The notes under the pieces were generated by a model that made no database searches, had not been told where the DNA came from, and saw only the letters and a list, made by a program, of their open reading frames with translations. DNA of 64,000 nucleotides, from contig NZ_CP101322.1 of the NCBI RefSeq assembly GCF_024300625.1, positions 1,129,992 through 1,193,991 of the forward strand. The letters are read 5' to 3'. The translations under genes were made by a program, and so were the position numbers. Shown one piece after another: positions 16,365 to 24,123 of this stretch; position 1 is the stretch's first letter; each line of letters opens with the position of its first letter. Origin of the DNA: Halovivax gelatinilyticus (GTDB lineage: Archaea; Halobacteriota; Halobacteria; Halobacteriales; Natrialbaceae).

Positions 16365-16940
16365 ATGGCCGTAACTCAGACAGGTCAGTCAGACGAAGAG
16401 GTATCGACGCTCGAGCAGCCGCCGGGGACGGACTCGGAGCCCAAAGAGTGGGCGACGTTCGGCGCGGTCGTCTACGGCGTCGCGGCGGTCGGCATGTTCC
16501 TCACGTTCTTTCTCGGGTTGACGATCGGCGACGAGGAGTCGGTCCTGCTGTTCGCCGAGGGTGCGCTCGTCGACGAGGAGATGTTCGCCGCCGCGGCCGC
16601 GGGGGCCGAGCAGCTGGTGTTTCTCGCCCCGCTGATCGCCGTCGGCGTCGGCGTCTACTACTGGTCGCGCGAATCCGCCGAGTCACCGGCGAAGCCCGCG
16701 GCGATCGCCGCCGCCGTCGGCACCGCGGTGTCGCTCCTCTTGCTGACCGTCCTGATGATGGTGTTCGAACCCGACATGGGCGAACAGATGGGCATGTCCG
16801 CGGAAATGGCGGCCGCGATGGGCGAAGAGTCCGAATCGCTCGTCAGCATCGGCGACGAGATCCCGACGATCCTCGCGGTCGCGATCGGCTCCGCGATCGC
16901 CGCCGCGCTCACCGGCGTCGTCCTGGAAAAGACCGAGTGA
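16365..16940 (+). CDS. haloarchaeal integral membrane protein, function unknown
   Basis: The 191-residue protein has a polar N-terminus (about 30 residues) and four hydrophobic segments at about 33-54, 80-100, 110-130 and 162-185. Met-rich (MGEQMGMSAEMAAAMG) and acidic loops lie between the third and fourth. I do not recognise a functional motif. A T6 run at 16958-16963 after the stop may end the transcript. Confidence 0.72.
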   Translation: MAVTQTGQSDEEVSTLEQPPGTDSEPKEWATFGAVVYGVAAVGMFLTFFLGLTIGDEESVLLFAEGALVDEEMFAAAAAGAEQLVFLAPLIAVGVGVYYWSRESAESPAKPAAIAAAVGTAVSLLLLTVLMMVFEPDMGEQMGMSAEMAAAMGEESESLVSIGDEIPTILAVAIGSAIAAALTGVVLEKTE

Positions 16941-17020
16941 TCGAGTCCGGGGTTCGTTTTTTCGCGACGGCTCGTCCGAAGTGACCACCTATTTCGCCCT
17001 CCGGCGAGAACGACCCGGGT

Positions 17021-17599
17021 ATGACCGCAGACGACCGACGAGGTACGGACGAGCACGGCCACGACGTCATCGACCCGCTGTACGTCGCGATCGTGACGGT
17101 CTCGAGTTCGCGCGCGACCGGCGAGGCCGACCCGGACGACCCCGGCGGCGACACGATCGCAGCGTGCTTCGAAGCCGAGGGCCACGAGGTGCGCGAGCGC
17201 GTCCTGGTGCGCGACGACTACGCTGCCATCCGGTCGGCGGTGCGATCGTTGGTGAGTGATCGCGAGATCGACGTCGTCGTAACCACCGGCGGAACGGGCG
17301 TCACCGCCGACGACGTCTCCCCGGAAGCGACGGCGTCGCTGTTCGAACGCGAGCTCCCCGGCTTCGGCGAGCTGTTCAGGATGCTGTCGTGGGAGGAAGT
17401 CGGCACCCGCGCGATGGCCTCCAGGGCGACCGCGGGGATCGCCGTCGACACGCCCGTGTTCTGTCTGCCCGGAAGTACGAACGCCTGTCGAACCGCGTGT
17501 GAGCAGTTGATCGTTCCGGAAGCGCCGCATCTTGCTGGGTTGGCGACTGCGCATCGCGGGGAACTAGAGGAGACGACGCTGGACGCGTACGAGCGGTAG
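17021..17599 (+). CDS. moaB: molybdenum cofactor biosynthesis protein MoaB/MogA family
   Basis: It belongs to the molybdopterin adenylyltransferase family acting late in Moco synthesis. The motifs VTVSSSR, VVTTGGTGVTADDVSPEAT (the GGTG loop that holds molybdopterin) and GTRAMASRATAGI are clear. Length of 192 fits haloarchaeal MoaB. A MOT1-like molybdate/sulfate transporter lies elsewhere in the window at 54054, not in the same operon. It is immediately upstream of the tRNA-Met gene. Confidence 0.9.
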   Translation: MTADDRRGTDEHGHDVIDPLYVAIVTVSSSRATGEADPDDPGGDTIAACFEAEGHEVRERVLVRDDYAAIRSAVRSLVSDREIDVVVTTGGTGVTADDVSPEATASLFERELPGFGELFRMLSWEEVGTRAMASRATAGIAVDTPVFCLPGSTNACRTACEQLIVPEAPHLAGLATAHRGELEETTLDAYER

Positions 17600-17649
17600 G
17601 CGACCGAGACAGAAACTGTTACTACCGTGGCGCAATTTTTCCGAGACGA

Positions 17650-17755
17650 GGGCCCTTAGCTCAGTCTGGTAAGAGCGCTCGGCTCATAACGAACGTCGGT
17701 TTCGCCGGGTTCGGGAGATACCGAGTGGTCGTTGGTTCGAATCCGACAGGGCCCA
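17650..17755 (+). tRNA. elongator tRNA-Met (anticodon CAT) with 31-nt intron
   Basis: The acceptor arm GGGCCCU pairs with AGGGCCC and the discriminator is A. The anticodon stem CUCGG pairs with CCGAG (17721-17725). The anticodon CAT is at 17685-17687. A 31-base insert follows A37. The T arm is GUUGG-UUCGAAU-CCGAC. Elongator tRNA-Met carries an intron at this place in haloarchaea, which supports Met over tRNA-Ile2. Removal leaves 75 bases. Confidence 0.9.
17689..17719 (+). other. tRNA-Met intron
   Basis: A 31-base insert between anticodon-loop positions 37 and 38. It contains short arms able to form the bulge-helix-bulge splice substrate. It is shorter than the intron I recall for this tRNA in Haloferax. 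The boundary may shift by one base. Confidence 0.68.
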
Positions 17756-17819
17756 TCCAGAAACTGAACGGTTCTGAGCCGACGGATTTTCCGGATGAAC
17801 CCTCGTAACCGAGTTTCTA

Positions 17820-18491
17820 CTATCGCGGATTGTGAGTAGTCGACCGATCATCCTCGTACTCGCACGACGCTTCGAACGGACACGATCCGCAGTCCGGATC
17901 CGTCGCCGCGCAGATCGCCGCGCCGAAGTCGATGAGCCCGTGAAGGAAGTCATCGCACCGACCCTCCGGAGCCAACCGGTCGGCGAGATTCCACATTTCG
18001 GGCTCTTCGGGGTTCCCCGCCGACTCGTACCCGAAGACTCGTCCCAGCACGCGCGCCACGTTCGTGTCCACCGCCATCGCGTCCCGTCCGTGGGCGTGGG
18101 CGAGCACCGACGCGGCGGTGTACTCGCCGACGCCGTGCAGGTCGAGGAGTTCGAGACGCGAATCGGGCACGCGACCGTCGTGGCGCGCGAGAAGTTGCGC
18201 GGCGGCGCGCCTGAAATACGCCGCCCGCTTTCGCAACCCGAGCGGTTCGATCCGTTCGAGGACGTCCGCCTCGGGAGCGGCGAGGAGGGCGCCCGCGTTC
18301 GGATACCGATCCACGAACTCGCCGTAGACGTTGAGGACCTGCCCCGCCGACGTCTGCTGTAACATCAACTCGGCGACGAGCACCTCGAACGGCGAGGCGG
18401 CCGGGTCGCGCCAGGGCAGGTCGTGGCGCCCGTTCGCGTCGTACCAATCCAGCAGGGCCCGGACGAAATCGTCCCCGTCTTCCTCGCGCAT
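17820..18491 (-). CDS. A/G-specific adenine glycosylase-like HhH-GPD DNA repair protein
   Basis: It removes mismatched bases, probably adenine opposite oxidised guanine. MutY-type motifs are LPWRDP (residues about 25-30), LMLQQTSAGQV (42-52), HGVGEYTAASVL (helix-hairpin-helix, about 118-129) and VDTNVARVLGR with the catalytic Asp. The C-terminus has a [4Fe-4S] ligand set C-x6-C-x2-C-x5-C. At 223 residues it lacks the NUDIX-like domain of bacterial MutY that checks 8-oxoG, so thymine-DNA glycosylase of the archaeal Mig type is an alternative. Confidence 0.88.
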   Translation of the reverse strand: MREEDGDDFVRALLDWYDANGRHDLPWRDPAASPFEVLVAELMLQQTSAGQVLNVYGEFVDRYPNAGALLAAPEADVLERIEPLGLRKRAAYFRRAAAQLLARHDGRVPDSRLELLDLHGVGEYTAASVLAHAHGRDAMAVDTNVARVLGRVFGYESAGNPEEPEMWNLADRLAPEGRCDDFLHGLIDFGAAICAATDPDCGSCPFEASCEYEDDRSTTHNPR

Positions 18492-18534
18492 ACCTCGCTT
18501 GGCCCCGTCATCGTATGTAAAGGATCGCCGGCGG

Positions 18535-19017
18535 TCACCCGCAGACGCAATCTCGCGTTCGGGTCAACCGAACGATCTCGGCGTGTAGCTGCGCCGCGAG
18601 CCCGAAAATCGTCCGCGCCCGATACTCCCCGGCGACGCCGGTTCGGTAGTACGATTCCGACCGGTTCTCGATCCAGAGTTCCCGGAGCCGGTCGGCCACG
18701 TCTTGCGAGAAGAGGCCGGCCCTGACACCCACGTCGTACACCTCGGTGTGACGCTGGCCGGCGACGTCGTAGCCCTTCTCCTCGACGTAGAACTGAATCG
18801 AGCGCTCGATCGCGACGAACGAACTCTCGATGATGACCGTGTAATGGACGTTTCGATCGAGGAGAAATCCGGCGGCGTGAAGGAGGCGACACGCCTTCCG
18901 GAGCTGGAGGACGGTCGGATCGGGGACGTGCTCGAGACCGACCTCCGGAATCTCGGGGTTGCGCTGGAAGGCGTTCTCGGCGTCCGCGAGCGCCGATTCG
19001 AGTTCCTTCGAGGTCAT
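18535..19017 (-). CDS. HEPN-domain toxin (copy A)
   Basis: An all-helical 160-residue protein of the haloarchaeal HEPN kind. The helix pair containing YTVIIESSFVAIERSIQFY and the motif NRSESYYR match its paralogue at 28433-28951, which has HRARIYYD. The usual HEPN RNase motif R-x4-6-H is replaced by R-x3-YY in both. The start overlaps the stop of the nucleotidyltransferase gene by ATGA. In known HEPN/MNT modules the HEPN protein is an RNase and its tyrosine is adenylylated by the partner. Confidence 0.8.
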   Translation of the reverse strand: MTSKELESALADAENAFQRNPEIPEVGLEHVPDPTVLQLRKACRLLHAAGFLLDRNVHYTVIIESSFVAIERSIQFYVEEKGYDVAGQRHTEVYDVGVRAGLFSQDVADRLRELWIENRSESYYRTGVAGEYRARTIFGLAAQLHAEIVRLTRTRDCVCG

Positions 19018-19670
19018 TCCGCCACCCCGAAGACGTCCCGCGTCACCCGCCGGAGCGTCTCGCTCTCGACCAGGGGCGTTCCCTCCTGTAATATCGGGCG
19101 TAGGTCCGCTCCGCGCCTTCGAGCGCTTTCGGGTGACTCGACGAAGACCTCGAACTCGTATCGGTCGCCGTCGATCGCCTCCGTCTGGAGATCCCCGGCG
19201 ACGTCCGAAACCGTTCGCCGAGCCGATACCGGATCCTCGTCTTCGCCCACGAGGACGAAGACGTCGACGTCGCTCGCGCGGTCCGCTTCGCCGCGCGCCA
19301 CGCTGCCGAAGCAGAGGATCCCGACGACCGAGGGCACTTCCGCGGTCGCTCGCTCGACGAATCGCCGCAACGGCTCGCGAAACTCCGCCTGCGGAATTTG
19401 GAGGAGCGGATCGTCGGATCCCCGCAGCCGGCGCTCGTCGATCCGGTAGAGCGTCCGGTTTCCGGCGTCCTTCTCGATGACCAGCCCCATCGCTTCGAGC
19501 AGCGAGAGCGCCTTCGAGACGCTCGGTCCGCCGTAGTCCGTCAACCGCTGGAGCTCGCGGTTCGAGAACTCCTCGGTCGGGTTCCGGGCGAGTATCTCGA
19601 CGATGTCGTCCATCGCCCCGTACCGGAAGACCTGCTCGTCCGGGAGCGGGAGTCGTAGTGTGACGCCCAT
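19014..19670 (-). CDS. winged-helix plus MNT nucleotidyltransferase antitoxin (copy A)
   Basis: An N-terminal winged helix (residues about 15-80, FSNRELQRLTDYGGPSVSKALSLLEAMGL) is fused to a minimal nucleotidyltransferase (about 95-215) with FGSVARGEADRASDVDVFV, carrying the GS and D-x-D metal site. The wHTH presumably binds the palindrome just upstream; the MNT domain would AMPylate the HEPN partner. The protein is clearly paralogous to 27754-28443. It starts at 19670, fixed by the promoter and operator arrangement. Confidence 0.85.
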   Translation of the reverse strand: MGVTLRLPLPDEQVFRYGAMDDIVEILARNPTEEFSNRELQRLTDYGGPSVSKALSLLEAMGLVIEKDAGNRTLYRIDERRLRGSDDPLLQIPQAEFREPLRRFVERATAEVPSVVGILCFGSVARGEADRASDVDVFVLVGEDEDPVSARRTVSDVAGDLQTEAIDGDRYEFEVFVESPESARRRGADLRPILQEGTPLVESETLRRVTRDVFGVAE

Positions 19671-19671
19671 C

Positions 19672-19708
19672 TGTTACAATACGTGTAACGCGTTACACCA
19701 CATATAAC
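19672..19708 (-). promoter_or_regulatory. operator palindrome and TATA box of MNT/HEPN copy A
   Basis: GTGTAACGCGTTACAC at 19683-19698 is a perfect 16-bp palindrome lying 13 bases upstream of the ATG. A further half-site TGTTACA sits at 19672-19678. On the minus strand CGTTATATG (19700-19708) is the probable TATA box, so a bound wHTH dimer would cover the transcription start. Confidence 0.68.
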
Positions 19709-19727
19709 GTTTCCGCCGCGGGACCGC

Positions 19728-20221
19728 TCAGATGTTCCCTAGATACTCCCCGTCGGTGCTCCATCTTCTCCTTCGCCGTCCGCTGGTCGTAGTGCTGCTC
19801 CGTCCGGACTCACATTTGCCTGTCGGCTCACAGCCGTCTCGGGCACGTCGTTGGCCAGGTAGTGTGTGATCGCACCCCTGCGGAACGGGTGCGGGCTCAC
19901 GCTCGAGGGACATTTGCTGGCGTCGTCAAGCGGCCGATACTCGCAGGTCTCGGGATCCATCCCGGCAGTCGAGGCCGATCTCGCAGGGTCGCGAGTACTC
20001 GTAGCAGTACCGTCGATCGTGATTCGCGACATACGGCCCTGGGAGGTCGTCAGCAACGGCTTCCGTCCGTGGTCGTCCGTGATTCCCCGCTGCTCGCACC
20101 AGCGGATGAAGTGGTTGAGGCTTGAGCGGTGCGACCGGATCGTCGCCTGCCGTAACTCGGTCTCCCTGTCCATCAGGTACAGCTCTACCGCCGTTTCCGG
20201 ATCGATCGGTTCGAGATTCAT
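19728..20221 (-). pseudogene. tyrosine recombinase (phage integrase) with internal deletion and 3' frameshift
   Basis: From MNLEPIDPETAVELYLMDR (start 20221) the N-terminal core-binding domain reads normally to about residue 55. The reading frame then jumps to the C-terminal catalytic part (PLLTTSQGRMSR..., C-EYR, KCPSSVSPHPFRRGAITHYL with the H-x-x-R box), so most of the catalytic domain is missing. After NVSPD the frame is lost; the normal ending EYLGNI is found in another frame near 19730. It is dead and suggests a mobile origin for the neighbouring island. Confidence 0.75.
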
Positions 20222-20535
20222 GGTTCGCATTGGGTCTGATGCGAACCGCACCACGGCGCTGAGGTCGAATGGGCCCGTTCGGAAGCCGAACGGTTCGGAT
20301 CCACAGCGGCGGGTTTCGACCGGCCGATCCGAATCGATCCCGCCGCAGTGCCCCGGTTCTTAGATCACCAAATATCTCCGGAAGTCGTCCAGTGCCGACA
20401 GAGTCCGTCCGTTTGGTGTTGAACCAACACCTCATTCGACCCTAGAATCGTCCTCGGTTGGCTTTTGAAAGCAGGGATAGAAGAGTGATATCTTGACAGG
20501 ATTTATGGTGAGATGCTGTCTCGGTATAGGAAACA
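20222..20535. other. intergenic region before the McrB-like gene
   Basis: These 314 bases hold no convincing gene. GC falls in the second half. A possible promoter (TTGACAGGATTTATGG, about 20492-20507) lies some 30-40 bases before the McrB-like start. The base composition change marks the left edge of acquired DNA. Confidence 0.4.
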
Positions 20536-23500
20536 ATGTCAGAGGGGCGCCGGATGACGACGGATCGATTCTATGGCGGAGTCGAGGGTCGCTTGGACGT
20601 TCTTGGTGGGTTTCTAACATTTATAGACCAATCCGGATCGGAGCGAAACGACGTCCCGAAAGAAGAGGTCATCGACTGGATTCTCACCAACACAAACGCA
20701 CAGGAGCGAGATGCGGTCTCCCATCACCTGAATTTTATCGATTCAATTGGATTGGTTGAGCGCGAAAATGGTCGATATCGGTGTACAACAATCGGGCGGT
20801 GTTATTACGAAGATCGGAACTCGCTCGTCCTCTACAACGCGCTTAGAACGGGGGTAAAAGGGTTCGATACGATCCTGCGGACGCTATCGAACGAACCGCT
20901 GACTGATGAAGGTCTGATGGACTTGCTCGTGAGCGAGTTCGAAGAGTGTAACATGGGAACGCCTGCGGTCGCTCAACGACATCGAGAATGGTTGCAGGCG
21001 ATTGGGTACGTCGAACAAGCATCAGGCCAAAACCGGCTCACTGAAACTGGTCGGGCAGTTGCAGATCAACTCAGTGGAGTAGGCGGAATTGATTTTGAGA
21101 TCGGTGCGACCTACGACCGGCAGACACTCCACGCAACATACGGCGGTAGCATTCAGGGCGGGATTGCACCATCAAATGATGAGCCAGTCGTCTTCCTGTT
21201 TACAGGCGAAATCGGCGAATCACACGGCTATCAAGACGAAATTCGTGATGACGGGACAATAATCTACACGGGCGAAGGTCAGGTCGGCGATATGGAGATG
21301 GAACGGGGGAATCGAGTGATTCGAGATCACGTCGAGGAGGGAAGGGAACTGCATTTCTTTTCGATGGAAGAAGATGGTGTTCGGTACGTCGGGCAATACC
21401 TCTACGCCGGTCACTTCATCGAGGAACTCCCGGATGCGCAAGGGAACCAGCGAGACGCGATACGGTTCAAACTCGTGCCGATCGAAGAAACGAACGGCGA
21501 ACCGATCGACCCCACTGTCTACCAGGTTCCCGTGAAAACCGGCGACGGTCCGATCCGAACCAACTTCGACCGAACGATCGTCGACGGTGTCGACCGAGAT
21601 CTGATCGAAACCGTCTACGAGCCCCCGATCAACCACGACACGCTTCGCGTCTGGGGGAACCAATCAACCGAACCAGCCGAAGAAGGTGATTACCTACTGT
21701 TCGCCGATCGCGACGGACGACACGGCGGCGAGTACACGCTTCTGGCCCGCGTCTCTCACGCGACGGTTCTGGATGATGAGACGGCCGCAGCGTTCACGGA
21801 CGCCGTCGGCTGGGGCGAAGTCACCGACAGGATCTTCCCGCACGTCATGTTCTTAGACCCGGTGTACGAGGCCGACTGCGATCGCTCATCCGTTTGGGAC
21901 ACGCTCGGGTACGGTGGGTGGCCGAACGATACCTATAGCGCGATCAACTTCGACCGACGTGACGGGTCATTCGACGAAGAGTACGACTCGATCCGGGGGT
22001 TCGTCGAGGAGATCCAGGGACGAAAAGTGTATCCAGAACCATCCATGCCAGTGTACGACTCGCTCGCGGCGGCCTGTAACGATGTACGAACGAAGCGACC
22101 GAAGACGCGATCACAGGCGGACGACTTGATTGCCCAAATTGGCGAGGCAGTCATCGAGGACTGGTCCCGAGCGCTCGATGGGTTCCGGCCGTCGGACGAC
22201 GTCTCACCAGCGAGAGCGGCGACGTTCGATCAGGTTCGGTCGGTCTACGAGTCCATGGAAGCCGACCTCGAGACCAGGGCTGGCGACCTCGGAACGGGGA
22301 CGCTCCATCCCTTCACGCCCGCACAGACGCTGTTCCTCGCAATCGTTCGCAACGCACAGGATGAAGTCGGTGTCCCTGGTGGACCGCTCAACCAGCCCAG
22401 ACTCAACAGCATCTTCAACGATACGTACTCCCTCGACGAACCGGACGAACCAGAATCCGCGTCGGAGGCAGCTCACCCCGTTCTCGAGTATCTCAGAGAC
22501 GACCGACCGGCCGTCTACAAGTTCACCGCACCGCCCGATTACTGGCTCCCGTCCGTCGAGTACGGCTCAGTCTCCTTCGAAGATAGACACCAAAAGCGAT
22601 GGGATGAGATCGAACAGGGTGACCTCGCACTACTTTACTCCCGTGCAGAGCCGTCGACTGACGAGTTCGACGATCAGCAAGCCGGGCTGATCGGCGTTGG
22701 GATACTCGGCGAGAAATACGAGAAAGACGATCCGTGGTGGTGGGACGAATACGAAGATGACAAGGAATTCTCGATGATCGTGAGTTTCGATCGACTATTT
22801 CTTACCGGCGAGATCAGCGCCATCGACACCAGCCTCGGTATCGACGAAAAGGACCGTTCGACGATTAACCGTGAACTCCGTGCGCTCACTGCAAACTGTT
22901 TGCTGACCGACGAGGCGAACACGATCTGTTTGGAGACTTCCCAGACGGCGTTCCCGGCTCAGGGGATGTTCGCTAGGTTCCGCACCGACGACGGCGAGAT
23001 CGATTACGACCGACCGCGCGCTCTGATCAAGGCCATGGCCGCAGATCTCGACGAAGTCCCTACGGTTAACGTTCACAAGCCCTTCGAAGGCGCCCTCACT
23101 GATCACGAAGACGAGATCCTCAAAGGACTCCATTTTCCTGGGGAACAGGGTCGGGAAATCCTCGAGAGCGTCGAAACATCACTCAACGCGGGTAAGCACG
23201 TGCTCCTCACCGGTCCGCCCGGCACCGGCAAGACGGAGATTGCCGAGCGCGTCTGCGATCATCTGATCGAGCACCACCCCTACCTCTTCTCGGACTTCGA
23301 GATGACGACTGCCACGGCCGACTGGTCGACGTTCGACACCGTGGGCGGTTACATGCCGACGGAAGACGACGAGACAGAGAGCGATCTCTCGTTCACGCCG
23401 GGGATCGTGCTCAACCGTCTCAAAAACAACCGAACGGGTGTCCAATCGAACGAGCTTACCATCATCGACGAGCTCAACCGGGCGGACATCGACAAGGCAT

Positions 23501-24123
23501 TCGGTCAGCTCTTCACCCTACTTTCCGGCCAGTCCGTCCAGCTTCCCTATACCGTCGAGGGAGAGGAAGTAGAGCTGGCGACCTACGAGGACGTCGACAC
23601 GCTTGCCGATCCCCACCAGTACATCGTTCCCAATTCCTGGCGCATCTTCGCGACGATGAACGCCTACGACAAGACGTCGCTCTACGAGATGAGTTACGCG
23701 TTCATGCGCCGGTTCGCGTTCGTTCGGGTACCGGCGCCCGAACTCGAAGAGCCAACGTCACAAGAAGACCCTGCCGCCGATCTCGTTCACGAGTACGCCA
23801 GGGCGTGGGAGCTCGATGTCGGCCCGACGAGAGCGGCCGCTGTCGGTCGCGTGTGGCGCCAAACCAACTCGGCAGTCGAGGAGCGAGCTATCGGGCCAGC
23901 GATTATCGAGGACGTTCTCCAATACGTCTCACAACACCCCGACGACGAGATCGAACGCCACCTCACTCAAGCGGTGGTTAGCTACATCTTCCCGCAATTG
24001 GAGGGAGTCCCGAAGCGAAAGACGATCGTGGGACAGCTCGCCAGTGTGCCGGATCTTGACCGGTCGTTGCTCGAAGCCGCCGCTCGAGAGATGCTCCAGG
24101 TGACGCTCGCCGAAAATGAATAA
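20536..24123 (+). CDS. McrB-like AAA+ restriction NTPase fused to SRA-like and EVE-like reader domains
   Basis: The motor/recognition subunit of a modification-dependent (type IV, McrBC-like) restriction system, 1,195 residues. Residues about 10-180 hold two winged helices. About 185-310 form an SRA-like domain of the ScoMcrA type (GGSIQGGI, GYQDEI, YTGEGQVGDM, GNRVIRDH). About 670-800 is an EVE/PUA-like domain (YKFTAPPDYWLPSV, WDEIEQGDLALLY, GLIGVGILG). About 880-1195 is the AAA+ core with Walker A GPPGTGKTEIAE, Walker B IIDELNRAD and the sensor-like ATMNAYDK, the McrB signature. It overlaps the McrC-like gene by 8 bases. Lower GC than its neighbours suggests transfer. Confidence 0.85.
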   Translation: MSEGRRMTTDRFYGGVEGRLDVLGGFLTFIDQSGSERNDVPKEEVIDWILTNTNAQERDAVSHHLNFIDSIGLVERENGRYRCTTIGRCYYEDRNSLVLYNALRTGVKGFDTILRTLSNEPLTDEGLMDLLVSEFEECNMGTPAVAQRHREWLQAIGYVEQASGQNRLTETGRAVADQLSGVGGIDFEIGATYDRQTLHATYGGSIQGGIAPSNDEPVVFLFTGEIGESHGYQDEIRDDGTIIYTGEGQVGDMEMERGNRVIRDHVEEGRELHFFSMEEDGVRYVGQYLYAGHFIEELPDAQGNQRDAIRFKLVPIEETNGEPIDPTVYQVPVKTGDGPIRTNFDRTIVDGVDRDLIETVYEPPINHDTLRVWGNQSTEPAEEGDYLLFADRDGRHGGEYTLLARVSHATVLDDETAAAFTDAVGWGEVTDRIFPHVMFLDPVYEADCDRSSVWDTLGYGGWPNDTYSAINFDRRDGSFDEEYDSIRGFVEEIQGRKVYPEPSMPVYDSLAAACNDVRTKRPKTRSQADDLIAQIGEAVIEDWSRALDGFRPSDDVSPARAATFDQVRSVYESMEADLETRAGDLGTGTLHPFTPAQTLFLAIVRNAQDEVGVPGGPLNQPRLNSIFNDTYSLDEPDEPESASEAAHPVLEYLRDDRPAVYKFTAPPDYWLPSVEYGSVSFEDRHQKRWDEIEQGDLALLYSRAEPSTDEFDDQQAGLIGVGILGEKYEKDDPWWWDEYEDDKEFSMIVSFDRLFLTGEISAIDTSLGIDEKDRSTINRELRALTANCLLTDEANTICLETSQTAFPAQGMFARFRTDDGEIDYDRPRALIKAMAADLDEVPTVNVHKPFEGALTDHEDEILKGLHFPGEQGREILESVETSLNAGKHVLLTGPPGTGKTEIAERVCDHLIEHHPYLFSDFEMTTATADWSTFDTVGGYMPTEDDETESDLSFTPGIVLNRLKNNRTGVQSNELTIIDELNRADIDKAFGQLFTLLSGQSVQLPYTVEGEEVELATYEDVDTLADPHQYIVPNSWRIFATMNAYDKTSLYEMSYAFMRRFAFVRVPAPELEEPTSQEDPAADLVHEYARAWELDVGPTRAAAVGRVWRQTNSAVEERAIGPAIIEDVLQYVSQHPDDEIERHLTQAVVSYIFPQLEGVPKRKTIVGQLASVPDLDRSLLEAAAREMLQVTLAENE

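Noticed and set aside
18703-19449. 248-residue plus-strand frame opposite the MNT/HEPN pair
   Set aside because: Antisense to two genes with clear motifs and an ATGA overlap.
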